Origin: Larix kaempferi
Lineage: Eukaryota > Streptophyta > Pinopsida > Pinales > Pinaceae
Length of the DNA: 64,000 nt
Assembly: GCA_027924585.1 (NCBI GenBank)
Contig: BSBM01000307.1
Location: 17,593,501-17,657,500, forward strand
Direction of reading: 5' to 3'
The translations under genes were made by a program, and so were the position numbers. Within the stretch, counting starts at the first letter, position 1. Every line of letters begins with the position of its first letter. This document shows, piece by piece, positions 21,871-35,353 of the stretch. The notes beneath the pieces were generated by a model that saw only the letters and a list, made by a program, of their open reading frames with translations, searched no databases and was not told the DNA's origin.

Positions 21871-24800
21871 TTTGATATTTTTTAGAATAGATTATAGTTA
21901 ATTTTTTTTACTTAGTTTAAGGTTCAAAATTTAATGTAGATTTATTCAAAGTTTAAATGATATGAACCATGTTGCATTCCAAAGTCATCAAGTAATGTTT
22001 ATATTACCATAGACTTTGTTTGTCAATTAACCCCAACTCTATCGTGATTTCCCATACCACATAAGATGAGCATTAACCATAAAGAATCACATATAAGGAA
22101 ATGAACCTTGAACAAATGTTGGTGGTGATGACCTCCACTAAGATGATAGAATGAATTGAGGCAAAGGGGAAAGGGGTTTTCAATCCCCTTGTATTATTTA
22201 CATAGGTTTGGTGTGAGAAGTGGCTAGGGAAAACCCGCCACTTGTAATGCCAATGTAAACAACCCCTTGGAGGGAAAATAATTCGATGGTCTATCTTTAC
22301 TATCCTACAAAACAATTACACCTTTGGACAATATTGCTTCTACATTTACAATTTTATTTACCTATTTATTAACCTGTATCTATGTGTTGATATGAGACAT
22401 GTTTGAGTTAGTTGAACACTTATTAATAATAAAAACACAATAAAATAAGGTGTATACTAGTGAAGTGTTATCCAATACACCCTTTTTTCTATTTCGGCAA
22501 CTTTGTGTAAATATGGAGTTATTTAATTTGATGTCTCATTACAATGTTTGAGGTTTAACTAAAAAAATCATCTTTTTTTCTAGAGTTTTTCACACTAAGA
22601 GTTTCTCTAGGTTAAATGGGTAAAATGTGTCGAGTCCATTGTTGAGTTACTTCAGTACTATACATAAAAATGTTTTTCAAATAAACTTTTAAGCAACATA
22701 AGATAACTTTTTTCTAACATAAAATATTGTTGTAAATATAAGAAAAATATAGTAAATATAACACTTTGATAATTGCAACCATATGTATTTCCTTTTTTAA
22801 GGGAATACAATGTGTCAATTCTCATGTAGCTTTAATCATTATAGATTTTTGACTTTATTCAAGCAAGAATTTAGAAGACCAATCTACTCAATTATATGAT
22901 TTAGTTTTATAATTTTGTGCGAACTAGAAGTTAGTTTTATTTTTTTAATAAGGAAACAATAAAAAAATGTTTTTGACACAATCAACTACTTGTTCCATTT
23001 AAATTATACAATAATTATATAATAGTATCATATATATTAAGAAGACACATGTGCAAGTGATAAATATAATGTTTATGTACTTTGATACAAATATATATCT
23101 CCATAAATAAATTTGTTATTTTTTTCCTTATTTGTAAAAAAAACATGCATATTATTATCTGAAAGGAAGGAACCAAGTTGCATGCAACCTTTGTTGGTAT
23201 TAAATCTTCAAACATATCATTTCTCATATCATGGTGAGGCATGTCAAAAATCGAACTTGAATTTATTATAATAATCTTAATATTTTTAATTTGCCATCCA
23301 TCATATTTTAATTTACCACTAAACTATATGGCTCTCACACGAAGTTGAGGGACCCTTTTGGTGCAATTGAAGATTTGCAAAACATGCTTCCACTTGAAAA
23401 AAATGCATACCCATTTCTTAACGCTAGCATTGGAGGAGCACGGGATTGACAAGTCAGTTGACATGTAGGCTGAGCAAAGGAAACATGTGCTTGTTATGTA
23501 GCTAAAAACGTGTTTGTGTCTGACATCCAGTTCCAAAATGCATGTGTATTTTATAACGCATGCTATAAACACCCAAAACCGGCCCATGAGCATTCATTTC
23601 TCCCGCATCGTGACTTGGCGAACACTAGTGGGAAAAAATAAGTAAGATGTGAACACGAACACCCTTAAATAGGAGATCCAACCACCAACATTGAATCCAA
23701 TAGGAAATTCTCCAACAAATTTACCAATTCTTCAACTATTTCATTTGAAATCCTCCAAATAATTTGTAAATTATTTCAATTTGTTGAGTCCCACTCAAAC
23801 CAACCTGGAATTTTTTTTAATAGAGACTCCTGCTTAGGAATAAATCGTCATAGACCATCTTAACAAGGAACTTGAAATTTTCTTCATGATTTATCAATTT
23901 TTTCTACCTAAACCTTAAAATTTATTGATTTCATCAAGCACAAAAACATGTTTGTTTTGATTGATAGTGTCAACACCCTTAGTTTTGTTTATTGGTGAGT
24001 TCTAGAGGAAAAGCATTGTTATGTCCATGTGGTGCATAATTTTCAAATTATGATAGTCAGTGGTCAAGAGAGACACTTTACATTATCTAAATTATAACTA
24101 CTTGATAGAATATCTCAACCATGCACTAAACAAGGAGCTAATATAACCCTAATCCAACAACCTCATAAAACCTATAAAGAATCATCTTCATGCATAGGTA
24201 CTCTCAACTTCACAATAATCAATACAACAACAAACTTATGTGAATAAATACTCACACACAAGACATGTATGAATTAACTATTCTAATACTTCCCATTAAT
24301 GGTACATGTCTTGTTCACTGGGATCTTCATTATTCTCTAGTCTACTGAAGGAAATGCTTCTTCAAATATTGACGATGATCTCACACTACAAAGTCTTCAT
24401 TTGGTATGACATGGTATTTGTATCTTGTACCTTGAGCCACGGGGGCTTCACTAGTGAGGCAATATCATATCACGTCCATTCATATTGGGGGTTTGAATAC
24501 TCCTAAAAACCTCAAAAATATATTGCCTCGTATTAAGGGGTCAAGGGGGATTTTAAATTTGACATAGTAATATAAATATTGGGGGTTATTTTATTTGGGT
24601 GGTCTGAGGAATAACCTCCAAATTGTGGGATGGATTCATACCACCAAATCATGGGCTCAATTCATACCTCCAATTTATTAAGCTTATAGAAAACATGAGC
24701 TCTCTATGGCTATACTTGTATTTACATGATATAAAATTGGTAGATTGGCAAGCTCCAGAGTGAAACATTTGCAATTCTCATATTTTCTAAGCATTGCACT

Positions 24801-27255
24801 AACTATTAGACTATTAGTCTTTTATATTATTTGGTACATTGATCACTTGGTTGAGTATCCTTTTACGCATTTTTCCTTCCCCGTTACTATTTTGTTGGGT
24901 CTTCTACTATCCAATTCTACAAATTGATCAGTCACCCCTACAATCCTGGTGGGATCATTATTTGCATTAAACTATTATTTTATTTAGCATCTTGTTTGCT
25001 TATACTAAGTTGTGTTAGGGATCCTGTTTGTTACAACTTGATAATATGAGATAAAGGGGGTATTAAAAATGGGTTGATAAAAATAGATACCCACAATATA
25101 TAGTGAAAATAGGGGTTTTCTTAATTGGAATGGTATATTGGGAGGGGGGTTCAACAATACAATTTTAGGAAGCACTTTCCAATATTTAGTGAAATTAGGG
25201 ATATTCTTTAATATCTTGCGAACGGTCGTGCTATGTAACAAGTTCAATGAGTGAACCCCCCGTGCCTTGAGCATAGATTCCCTGCCAAGCTTTTAAATTC
25301 CATATAAAGGAACAACCATCCATCATAATACATGGGTATCCAACCATTGTAACAACCTATTTTCTAGGAATTCCTTCATGTACATTATTCATTCAACTCT
25401 TTAATGAAATCCCCTTGAATGTGCAACAAACTCCACTACTAATTTCCAGGCACTAACATGAGCAATCAATGCACCTTCCTCTCTATAGATGTGTATTTCT
25501 TGAATTTTACCTAAATCTAACAAACATTTTCCAACATCACTCGAATTCTATATCTAGTGAATGGATTACTGAACACATTTAAGTGTTAACAATTGCTCCT
25601 TATACTATGGAACAATCTCCCCTTTATGGAAACTCAACAATGAACATCAAACCTCCAACTATGAGTCTAATGCCACACAAACATTGTTTGATATTGGATA
25701 ATGAGTTTTATGCAACATTACCAAACTAGGGGTACACAATGGCATGAATAGGGATTATAGCCATATTCCCAATTACATCACACAAATTTTAAACCTTGCC
25801 CCAAATACTATAGATCTATGATCCTTCCTTTATGTACTAATCCCTGGAATTATACCCTTATGTTACTATTGGTCCAAATATTTCGTTGAGAGATTTCATC
25901 TTGATATGTAGGCATGCATTCATGACCAATTTCCATTCCTTGGCATGGAAAAACCATGTAATTATGCCATTATCTCACCCTTGGTCTAAAATGGAAAAAA
26001 ATTAATACACATCTAACACAAATTTAACATGGCAATCTTTTATGTTGATTCTCTACGTTCAAATTTAAATTTTAAATTCTCAATACTCATGTCATCATTT
26101 GTTACACTAGTTTTACATTTTTCATTTTTAAGAGATGTCATTATACCATGTATATGTTTCTAATGATTTTTTTTTGAATTTTTTATTGTAGTGGCAAGTA
26201 TGGATCTGATTGCATAGATACTAAGAGAGATTGTGAGGCTTAGAAATATTGGGGGCACATGGAGGGGTGGAGACCAACTCCATCGCTCACTTCGAGAGAC
26301 CCTAGATTCCATTATAAACACCATTACTGTAAATTCCCAACCCAATGGATTCAATTGTTTTCCCAAAAACTGTCTAAGAAGGTGGCTATGGACCTTTGTC
26401 AAATAGTTGGTTTGCAAACTACTGTAGATTGCGGTGGAGAAGTGTAGATCAATTCTTTTATATCAAGTACTTGTTATTCCTTTACTGTTGATTTGAAGCT
26501 ACGTTTGTTGTTGAATATGGCATAATAGTTTATCATAGATGACATGGTATGCCTTTCTCATAGTATACTTAAATATAAATCATAAGAAATACATATTGCA
26601 AATCCAACAACCAACAATAGATTCATTAAGCAAATCTGATAGATATTAACGGAAACTGCTTTACATGCCTGGAAATACCCATGGAGAAATAGGGAATCAC
26701 AAGACTATTTATCCACAAATAAAGAGTTGCTAATGTTGTAGCATGTGATGGGGAACCTTAGTATTAAAGATCTGAATGTATTGTAGCTAACCACTAGAAA
26801 TTGTGAACAATGACTCTTGTAGCAACTTGGATATGATCCACATACTTAAAGTATGATGAGATATTGGTCTTCTTTTACACAGTGAATTATGGACACCAAG
26901 AAGAATTACACCATTACCAAAATACCTTCCTTGATCCACAACGGAAATGGAACTTTGAAGTCATTAACAATTAGATAAAAGATGAAGTACTGTTGTAGAT
27001 TGCATATTCTAGCTTCTAGCTTTCATTATGTTCTTACTTTGATATTTTTGTAATGGTTTTTACCTTACCACATTAAGGCTTGTTGAATATTTGGGATGGT
27101 ATCTTTGAGGTGTTGAATTCCAGTCTCTAAGGAAGAGCCTTCATATAACTTGAGGAGATTAATATTATCTACATCATGGATTTCCAACTAGGGGACAAAC
27201 TCAAGTTAGAATGCAAGATCACCGATTTGTTGAATTAGGCAATAAGGATTGTTTT
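21871..27255. other. Long non-coding spacer
   Basis: I see no family-level coding similarity, LTR pair, tRNA or array. Open frames up to 89 codons on either strand are expected by chance in this composition. Old, unrecognisable mobile DNA is likely. Confidence 0.45.
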
Positions 27256-27580
27256 GGAAAGATCTTGCTTGTAGTCTTCTCTCTTCATCGACTTCTCATA
27301 CAACAAATTTCATCTTGATTATAGCTCTTCAACTTTAAACCTTCTCACATGAGCTTCATAAGCTAAAGCACTCACACAAAACATCCTTATTTGAACTTTG
27401 ATCCCATAGCCTTTCTTTTGAAAGGACGTTGTTTGTAGTCTTCTCTCTTCATTGACCTCTCATACAACATATTTCCTCTTGTCGAGAGCTCTATGGCTTT
27501 AAACCGTCTCACATAAATTTCATAAACAAATATTCACACAACAACCTTTTTATTTGAACTCTAATCCCATGGTTTGGAAA
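27256..27580. repeat. ~163-bp tandem duplication
   Basis: Two copies begin near 27256 and 27420. Shared pieces include TTGTAGTCTTCTCTCTTCAT, CTCATACAACA, CTTTAAACC and TTTGAACT(T/C)TAATCCCAT (near-exact). Divergence is moderate. Confidence 0.8.
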
Positions 27581-28562
27581 ATTGGTCCTTTGAATTAGCA
27601 TGCAAACAATTGATGCAATAGAGTAATAATGAACTACCCACCACTAGTTGAAATTCAAGGCAATTATATTATGGCAATACTATTTCAACAACAAATCATA
27701 GTCATCAAGGTGCTTTTAACACATAAGTCATAAACACAATAGAAAAAGTATAGTAGTTAATTTTCACATAATATCATATCATAACTACTTAATATTGGTA
27801 AATAATTATTAATTCCATTTAAAAAAAATTGAAAGTTATTATCATTAGTTATAAACATTTTTAAACTTTTAAAATTAAGATTTTGTAAATTATAAAAAGA
27901 AAATAAAAAAGATGATAACAATAAATTTCTTAAAAAATTGAAAATATTTTTATCTGTATATATTTTATTTTACTAATTTAATTCTCTAATTATGATTTAA
28001 AGATATATGTTTATCTATCATATTCCATAGATTAAACCAAATATTTTAAGTTGGAATGACTATAAACCAATATAGATCCATGTTATAAAGCATCAAGAGG
28101 GATCCAATTCTACATAGGAGTTTAAGTTTTTATTTTATAGTTTTAGAAACCCACATGGATTTTTTAAATATTTTTCATAAATTTTTATTTTATGAGCCAA
28201 TATGAATTTTTAAAATTTTTCACAATTTTTTTATTTTATAAGCTAACATGTATTTATTTTTTATTTTTATTTTTATTTTTAGTAATGTAATGTTAAAGTA
28301 ACATGTCCCCATACTCTTCTAGAATTAATAATTTATATAAAATATTCAAATATTTACATTCATAATTGTATAGAATATTCAAATATTTACATTTATAATT
28401 ATATGTTGAAATTAATATCACGTATACATCTTTTATTTACCGCATTCTTATTATTAAGATATCTTTTACATTTCAATTTATTTTTTTATTTTTTAATGTA
28501 ACTTTATATAATTTTATTTTATGATTTATGATTAAAACTCATTTCCGTGACTATAAAAATTG
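27581..28562. other. AT-rich spacer
   Basis: Nothing coding. Small echoes such as AATATTCAAATATTTACATT occur twice near 28341 and 28375. Confidence 0.5.
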
Positions 28563-28729
28563 TGAAATTCAATCAAATAAAAAAAATGTTTATTTGTCAT
28601 ATGGTAAATTGAAATGTATCGTTGGTTTGTTAGATTAGAGGAAAAATTCAATCAATTTCTTTTGTGAAATTTAATCAAATAAAAAAATGTTTATTTGTTA
28701 TATGGTAAATTGAAATGTATCGCTGGTTG
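28563..28729. repeat. ~65-bp direct repeat, ~100 bp apart
   Basis: TGTGAAATT(C/T)AATCAAAT, ATGTTTATTTGT and ATATGGTAAATTGAAATGTA recur at about 28561-28625 and 28663-28725. The second copy abuts the LINE-2 tail. Confidence 0.8.
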
Positions 28730-29323
28730 TTTTTTTTTTCCATCGAAAAATATAACTTACTATTAATACCGCGAAATAGTAAATAGGACCAATTACATCA
28801 AAGCATCATCACAACTGGGATCACTGATCCCATCAAGGTATGAGAGCCTTACCAATCACGAGCAAGAAATAGCCCAAGTCCCATAGACAATAGTTCCAGT
28901 TCTACACAAAGGTCTCATACATATGAAGCATAAAATGCTAAAACAGAGCATCTATCACAAGCAGCAGTTCTGCCCAAAAAACCAGGGCCCCATGTGTCGA
29001 AGTACCCAAGACCACATAAATCATACATAAAACTGATATAAAAGTCACAAATACAAAAGATAAAAGTCCAAAACAACATATAGCCTGGACACCGATGTCA
29101 TATAAACACTAGACGAATAATGCCGCAAATACAAATGATCAAAAGTCCAACAAGAAGTTGGTGGGAAGTGTCTATGAACCTGCAAAAAATAATACCGCAT
29201 AATATAAACATATAGCCACATATAAGATCAGATAAGACCACAAAAAATAACCAAATCATATGTATCAAGTCCAATGCAAATCAATCGAGCCCGAGAGAAT
29301 AAGAGGTCCCCGTGCCATTCCTC

Positions 29324-29752
29324 CTACATGATGATCCCTGCCAAAGAATTCAAAGCCAGCTTGGAGAGGTGATCCGCCTCCATATTTACCTCCCGATAAA
29401 CATGAGAAAGATGAATATGCTCAAAGTCATTGATAAACTTTCTGACCGCATCCAACCAGTGCGAAAGGAGCATCACATTGATAGGGGATACGCCCATAGC
29501 CCAAGAAATGATGGAAGAAGAGTCACCCATAATCAAGAGGGATGATACCTGTTTGAACCGTGCAAAGTGTAAAAGGAGCCAGAGAGCACACAATTCACTG
29601 CAGGAGTTAGTACCAATCCCCAAATTTAGATGGATGCGAAAGAAGTCAGTGTTGGTAAGGTGTAAAACCACACCAGCCCCACTAACACCCCGACCCTTAA
29701 CCGCAGCCCCATCGAAGAACCCACAGGGATATACCAGCACCAGAGGAGCCAA
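29324..29752 (-). pseudogene. LINE-2 RNase H domain
   Basis: An open frame of 142 codons corresponds to the C-terminal RNase H of LINE-1. It has LVYPCGFFDGAA, SELCALW, M-G-D-S and EVNMEADHLSK, so the acidic catalytic residues are present. It is only the end of a larger, broken ORF2, so no product is expected. The 3' untranslated region continues to 28740. Confidence 0.85.
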
Positions 29753-30500
29753 CCGATAACCAGGGCGCTTAACAATTAGAACATGATTACCACCAGGAGG
29801 ATCAGATAGTGAAGTGTACTCCTTATAAGAAGCAATAGATCGGTTGCATAACCAATCCAGATGTGGTAAGGAACCCTAAAAAATGAGCCGATTACGGGAC
29901 CTTCCATAATTCCCACAACATAAAACATGGAAGTTCTGCCCATGGCAGAGAAAGTGAGTCCCGAAACGATAATCCAAGACAGTCGATCAGCGAGGACGAT
30001 CCCCAGGAAACATGAATACCAAGGTTAGAAGCAATTAAAATCCAGAGATCTTGAATGACCGAGCATGATGAGAATAGATGATTGACCGATTCCAATTGTG
30101 AACAACATAATGGACACCAACCAGGGCCGTTGAACCCACGATGGTAGAGGTTATCCCATGCAAGGATTTTATTACCCAAGGCCAGCCAAATAAAACATTT
30201 GATTCTCGGAGGAAGAGCAAGTTTCCAAATTGTGTTGTTCCATCATAAATTCTTAGGCCGACTATCAACAAACAATGAATCATATGCCAGCTTAGAAGTG
30301 ACTGCACCATGAGCAACATCCCACGACCACACCAGCCGATCCGAGGACTCATTTAAATGTATGTTGGCTTGACAAAGGTGCATGATATATTTAGTCCATT
30401 CCCTCCCCATAACACCATTGATGCCCAACTGATTTGCAGTGATCCACCCACCATTATTAAAAGAAGACGCATGAGCAAGGTTGCAGAACCCCCTAGCCCG
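29753..30500 (-). pseudogene. LINE-2 zinc-binding region (zf-RVT), broken
   Basis: Frames at 29892-30179, 30035-30352 and 30243-30428 together match LINE-1 (W-D-V-A-H-G, L-A-Y-D-S-L, GFNGPGWCPLCC, HLFSSC) but need frame changes, so the region carries indels and stops. It ends abruptly at 30500, where Copia C is inserted, and resumes at 38036. Confidence 0.82.
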
Positions 30501-31053
30501 TGTTGAAATATTGTAACTTCAAAGAATATTATATTTGTATATTATTTATTCCGGAGATGTTCCATACCTCCGATGTGATTATACTATAAATCCGGAGATG
30601 TTTATTCCTCCGAGTTAAATGTGGTAACTAGGGTTATTAGACCCACCATGTGGGGGTCGGCCCAGTCAGTGATAATGGGGTATTTAACCTAATGGTTAAA
30701 TACGAGCCTACATGTACTTGTGTAAAATACATATCAGAGTAGTGTATAAATAGAGGAGGTGTGTTCCTCATTTGACACACTCACTCACTTGAGAAAGGCG
30801 CATTTTGTGGAGGAGAGGTCTGCTATGGAGGAGAAGGAGCTTATGCTCAGGGTTTGCATCTTTGTATATTGCTGGTCATCTATATTGAGGAAGCTTTACT
30901 GGGTTTTCTACCCCATGAGGGTTTCCCAGGATAAATCTCTGTCTCTTGTGTTTATGCTATGCTTGTTGTTTCTTCAGTGATCCTGTTTATGCTATTATTG
31001 TGAAATGAAATGTAATGCTGCTATTTTCTGTCTTAGCATATTGAATTTTAACA
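30501..31053 (+). repeat. 5' LTR of Copia C
   Basis: Begins TGTTGAAATATTG and ends TTTTAACA. It has two U3 hairpin motifs (CCGGAGATGTT...CCTCCG) at about 30552-30573 and 30592-30612, a palindrome GTATTTAACC-TAAT-GGTTAAATAC at 30680-30703 and TATAAATAG at 30745-30753. Confidence 0.95.
30745..30753 (+). promoter_or_regulatory. LTR TATA box (Copia C)
   Basis: TATAAATAG lies 41 bp after the palindrome. The same motif occurs at 37727-37735 (C, 3' LTR), 56010-56018 and 62945-62953 (D) and, on the minus strand, 49741-49749 (F). It probably sets the RNA start ~30 bp downstream. Confidence 0.75.
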
Positions 31054-31066
31054 TGGTATCAGAGCT
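31054..31066 (+). promoter_or_regulatory. Primer-binding site of Copia C
   Basis: TGGTATCAGAGCT directly after the 5' LTR is the perfect complement class for initiator Met-tRNA 3' end. Confidence 0.92.
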
Positions 31067-32379
31067 AACCTGAAGGAAGACAAGGTATGGCACTAAAGAC
31101 ACTTGCTTTACTTACGACAATTTGAAGGTTAGGGTTTTACATAGAAAAAACCAGTCATCGTAGCACTTTCGCTATAAATCCGTTTTGGCGAAGTTTTCGG
31201 ATCTGAAATTGTTACAGGACGAAGATAAAATCTCCAGGTACCTTGTGTCCAAAGGACAACCTCTAATTCGTTGTACTTTGTGATTTATGATCTGTACAAT
31301 ATAGGGTTTCTGCCTCTTCCAGATCTGAGTCAAAATCAGGTGACCTTGGGAAAAAGGTCATATCTTGGGCTAGGAAGCTCCAAATGAAATTTCGTAAAAA
31401 GTGACAGGTAGTACACAGTCTGTACTATCTCAGAAAACTTTTTCAGAGGCCGAAGTTCAACCAGTGACACGTGGCACTCCGTACAAGTGCGCTCTCCTGT
31501 ATTATCCCATAAACAGGTCACGTTGCGACACTTGGCATAAATCTCTCTCAGAAAATCCAATTGAGGTCAGACCTGTCAGGATGGAAAGATAACAGGCCGA
31601 GCTATCTCAGAAAACTTTTTCAGAGGCCGAAGGTCAAACAGTGACACGTGGCACGCCGTAAAAGTTCGCTCTCCTGTATTTTCCCAAAACAGGTCACGTT
31701 GCGACATTTGGCATATCTCTCTCTCAGAGAATCCAATTGAGGTCAGACCTGTCAGGATGGAAAGATAACAGGTCAGGCTATCTCAGGAAACTTTTTTCAG
31801 ACCCTGTGGATCAAAAATTTCGGATTTACACCAGAAACAATCAGGTACATATTTCTGTCAAAACAGAATTATTTTTTGGTACCTTCATTCATGGCTTCCG
31901 GAATTTAGGGATTTGAAGAAAGTTGGAATTTTTGTAATCGGAGACCACGGCTGGATGCTACTCATCAAAATAGAAATTTAGAGACCAAGATCAGAATTTT
32001 TGGTTGGGAAAAAGGCCGGGCTTGATTAGACCCTAGTTCGGGACTTTGATCAGAAAAGCGGAAAATTAGGGCTTCTGTAAAAATGGGAATTTTTTGAAAT
32101 CTGTGACCACGGCTGGAAGCTCCTCAGAAAAATAGAAGCTTAGAGATTTGGATCAAACCTTTTGATGGGGCAAAAGAGTGGGCTTCATCAAACCCCAGTT
32201 CAGGGTCTCGTACAGTGAATCCGAAAGTTTCAAAGGCAAAATTGAGGAGTAAAACTTTGCAGTTTTCAGATTCTGAATATATCAGTTTGATCAGCTCATC
32301 AAGGCGCATATCTCTATCCTTACGGAAGTTTGAAATTCAAAGTTTGAATTTTTGGGGTCTCTCTGACAAACCCTTATCC
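31067..32379 (+). other. Untranslated leader of Copia C
   Basis: Non-coding 1.3 kb. A ~190-bp block is duplicated inside: CTATCTCAGAAAACTTTTTC then AGAGGCCGAAG, CAGTGACACGTGGCAC and GGTCACGTTGCGACA occur at about 31425-31595 and 31601-31775. A second diverged pair (GACCACGGCTGGA) is at about 31943 and 32103. D carries the same arrangement, and the second half is also recognisable in F. Confidence 0.75.
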
Positions 32380-32545
32380 AGCTCCAGGTCCAGTTCTTGC
32401 AAATCAAGTGGATAGGGTTAATCCTAGAAGAAGATGGATTGGTCACCTGCATAAGTGAAGGAGTTCATGTTTCAGAGGGAGATGAGGCTAAGGCTTTACA
32501 TAAGGAGATTACAAGCGATCTCGATAGGTATGACTCATCGAGGTA
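32380..32545 (+). pseudogene. Short gag relic of Copia C
   Basis: The translation I-G-L-I-L-E-E-D-G-L followed by EGDEAKALHKE matches the F Gag N-terminal part (IGLILEENEL, EDEEAKVFHKK). Similarity stops at a GAG/GTATGT junction near 32541. The rest of Gag, its zinc knuckle and protease are gone. Confidence 0.65.
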
Positions 32546-33652
32546 TGTTTTGAGATTCGTTCATAATTAAGTTTATGGTATGTTTGTCTTCATGTTATTA
32601 CAGTTAGTACAATCTTGATTTTAGATTTGTTGTATCACCTTAACAAAATTATGAATGCATGATAGAAGATATTCATTGGTTAGGGTATTGACACTTATGA
32701 TTGTACTAATGCATTATGGTATTGTGTGAGGTTGATGTTGTCTGCTAACAAGATACAGGTACATCACAAAAGACAAATCAGGCTCCATGACCATGAAAAC
32801 ATGAAGACAAAGACTCATCCATAATCTTTGTTCTACTTCCGAGGTATGTTGTACATAACCAAGTAGGTATACTAATCCAGGTATGTTTCCCATGAATCTT
32901 ACCTTGTGTTAGGATCCCTTATATAAGTATACTTGGAATGATTGGTTATGCTTATTCATAAAGTTAGTAATCAAGGGACTATGCATATTATATCTTTTAT
33001 CAATGATATGCATGAGTAAAAGAAGACTTCCCTGAAATCTTGAATACTAATGTTTATTAACTATAATCATGACTATACGTTTTCAAGATTATTTAGTACT
33101 ATAATGTTTTGATAGCATTTAGAATATACTAATGAGTATATGTTTGTGTATGAGATCATGAGGATGACTCTTGAGCATGCACAGTGGTACAGAATGAATA
33201 GAAGTTCAAAAGACGTACAGAAGATCAAGCGGGAGGCAGCCACACAAACATAAAAGATAAGTATTTGAGTTGCTATTTGAAATAGTAATGATATTGCCTG
33301 CATGCATATTTGTATTCCTAGAATATATAATGCTGAGTGTAAACATTTATAGAGCATTGAACAGTATACAACTAATGTGCATATGTTTGGACAAACATTC
33401 CATTGTTGCTTGTCTAGAATGAAACCTCTTTGCTGACATGCTGAGAGTTGTGCACACTCTCGATAGTATGTTCTGGTAGAGATGGAAGGCATCTAGATAG
33501 CCACTGTATGCATACAGGATATGGGAAAGTGTTGTGCCAAAGTATTGGTCAAAATAGTTGCATCACTATGTAAATGATATCTGTATGCATAATAGGTTAT
33601 CTTTTGATGATTATGAAGTATTACTAATCATGTACTTAATTTTGATTTGTAG
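32546..33652 (+). other. Intron-like spacer of Copia C
   Basis: Non-coding, related to D 57812-59024 and, inverted, to F 52981-54468. Splice-like junctions: GAG/GTATGT near 32541 and 32841-32849; CTAAC then ATACAG near 32745-32758; TTTGATTTGTAG at 33641-33652, after which RT-side similarity begins. The spacer occupies the position where protease, integrase and early RT should be. Whether it is spliced cannot be told from DNA. Confidence 0.55.
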
Positions 33653-34890
33653 GAAAGGTCATGAAGAATGATGGACACCGTACAAGTGGTAGATGTTCAA
33701 ACAAGAAGATTTACAAATCAAACAAAATATAGAAGGCTCATGGCTAGAAGATTCTCTTAGAAAGGGGAAGAGAATCACGACAAGATGTTTGCTCCAAGTA
33801 TGGTGTAATTAAAGAAGAAGTATGAATCAGGTTCTGTATAGGTACCTAGGATCGATAATCAATTGATAAGCTTAATGTTCACCATGGGTGATGTGGATCT
33901 CAACCTTTGCTACAAGGTTGAATATGATACACATATGACATGGATGCAAAAAGGAACTCACCACAGAGTTCGAATGATATTGAGGCTCATATCAGTAGAC
34001 TCATCTAACGAGAGATGGCACAGATAGATATGCAGAAGATCATTCAATACAGAAATGAAAAAATGAAAGATCTCAAATTGATGCTTTACTTCCTAGGTCT
34101 GGAAGTATGGCAAGGCTCAGAAGGAATATTTATCAACCAGGGAAAGTATGATGAGAAATATGACTTGAGGTGTTGGAATGGGCACTCTTATGGATTCCAA
34201 TTTGAAGCTGTTAGGGGATAACTCATCAGAGTTAGTGGATATAACTCTGTACAGTCAAACTATTGGGTCTTTGATATATCTAACATATACTAGGTTAGAT
34301 ATATGCTTTGTTATGAACACCTTGAGTTAGTATCTAGTGGAAACTAGATGTGTTTACCTGATAGTTGCAAAGCATTTGATGAGGCACATAAAGGACATGA
34401 TAGAATTTGATCTATGCGATCTTGAAGATCATGACTTCAGATGGCTATTCAGATTCTGTTTGGGCAGGAAGTGTATCAGACAAGAAGAACACATCGAGAG
34501 GATGTTATTGTCTGGGATTAGCCATGATCTCGTGGTTTAGCTGGAAGCAGTCTAGTGTGGCTCTCAGCACAAGCGGAATATATGGCTGCTTGCTCTGCTA
34601 GTTGTGAAGAAGTTTGGCTTTAGGATTGTTTGACTTAGAGATAGAACCAACTGAGATCCTATGTGATATTTAGAGTTGTATCAAGATGACATAGAATCTA
34701 GTGTTCCATGATAAGTCAAAGAACATAGAGATCTAACAAGTTATGACACAGAAAGGAACTCTAAAAGTTTGAATTTGTAACAGGTTACCATTGTACTAAC
34801 CAAGCCTCTACGTCAAGTGAAGAAGTTACCAACCAAACCTCTGTCTCGAGTGAAGTTTGAATACTTCCGAGACAAGCTTGGTGTAGTTCA
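33653..34890 (+). pseudogene. RT and RNase H relics of Copia C
   Basis: Fragments in several frames: LMLYFLGLEVWQGSEGIF and NQGKYD near 34080-34150 (RT end), then DSVWAGSVSDKKNTS and MISWFSWKQSSVALS at about 34450-34570 (RNase H start), and a terminal SRVKFEYFRDKLGVVQ-like end near 34850-34890. Frameshifts and stops separate all of them. The YVDD core is not found. The D copy of the same region is much better preserved. Confidence 0.85.
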
Positions 34891-34905
34891 AAAGGACCCT
34901 CCTCG

Positions 34906-34914
34906 AAAGGGGGA
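34906..34914 (+). promoter_or_regulatory. Vestigial polypurine tract after pol (Copia C)
   Basis: AAAGGGGGA follows the pol end immediately, where the purine tract and LTR would sit in an ordinary Copia element. Here 2.5 kb of repeats follow instead. D has the same at 60409-60417. Confidence 0.65.
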
Positions 34915-35091
34915 GTAGTATAGTCACTGCTGATGAGATTGTCTCATCGAACAACAAGGTCGATGATGAGGTAACCTGTTCTCTACACCCAGTTACTTAG
35001 AAATATTTAGATTTAGGACTCTCTTACTTAGAATACTTAGTTTTGCTTATACATGTTTTGATGTTAGATGTATTAGTAAGAATACATGCTA

Positions 35092-35335
35092 GATGTGATG
35101 TGTACATGTTTTGATTAGTGATGTATACATGTTTTGATGTACACATGTTTTGATGTGATGTGTACATGTTTTGATTGGTGATGTATACATGTTTTGATGC
35201 ACATATGTTTTGATGTGATGTATACATGTTTTGATTAGTGATGTATACATGTTTTGATGTACATATGTTTCGATGTGATATGTACATGTTTTGATGAGAT
35301 GTATACATGGTTTGATGTGATACATGTTTGTACCT
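35092..35335 (+). repeat. 60-bp tandem array in Copia C
   Basis: Exact 60-bp period (unit starts 35092, 35152, 35212), built from GTATACATGTTTTGAT-like subunits. About four copies. Confidence 0.9.
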
Positions 35336-35353
35336 GTATGGATAAGAATACAG

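Noticed and set aside
30759-30980. 73-codon frame repeated in the C and D LTRs
   Set aside because: Lies in the transcribed LTR leader; its repetition reflects LTR duplication, no domain is seen and its start differs between C and D.
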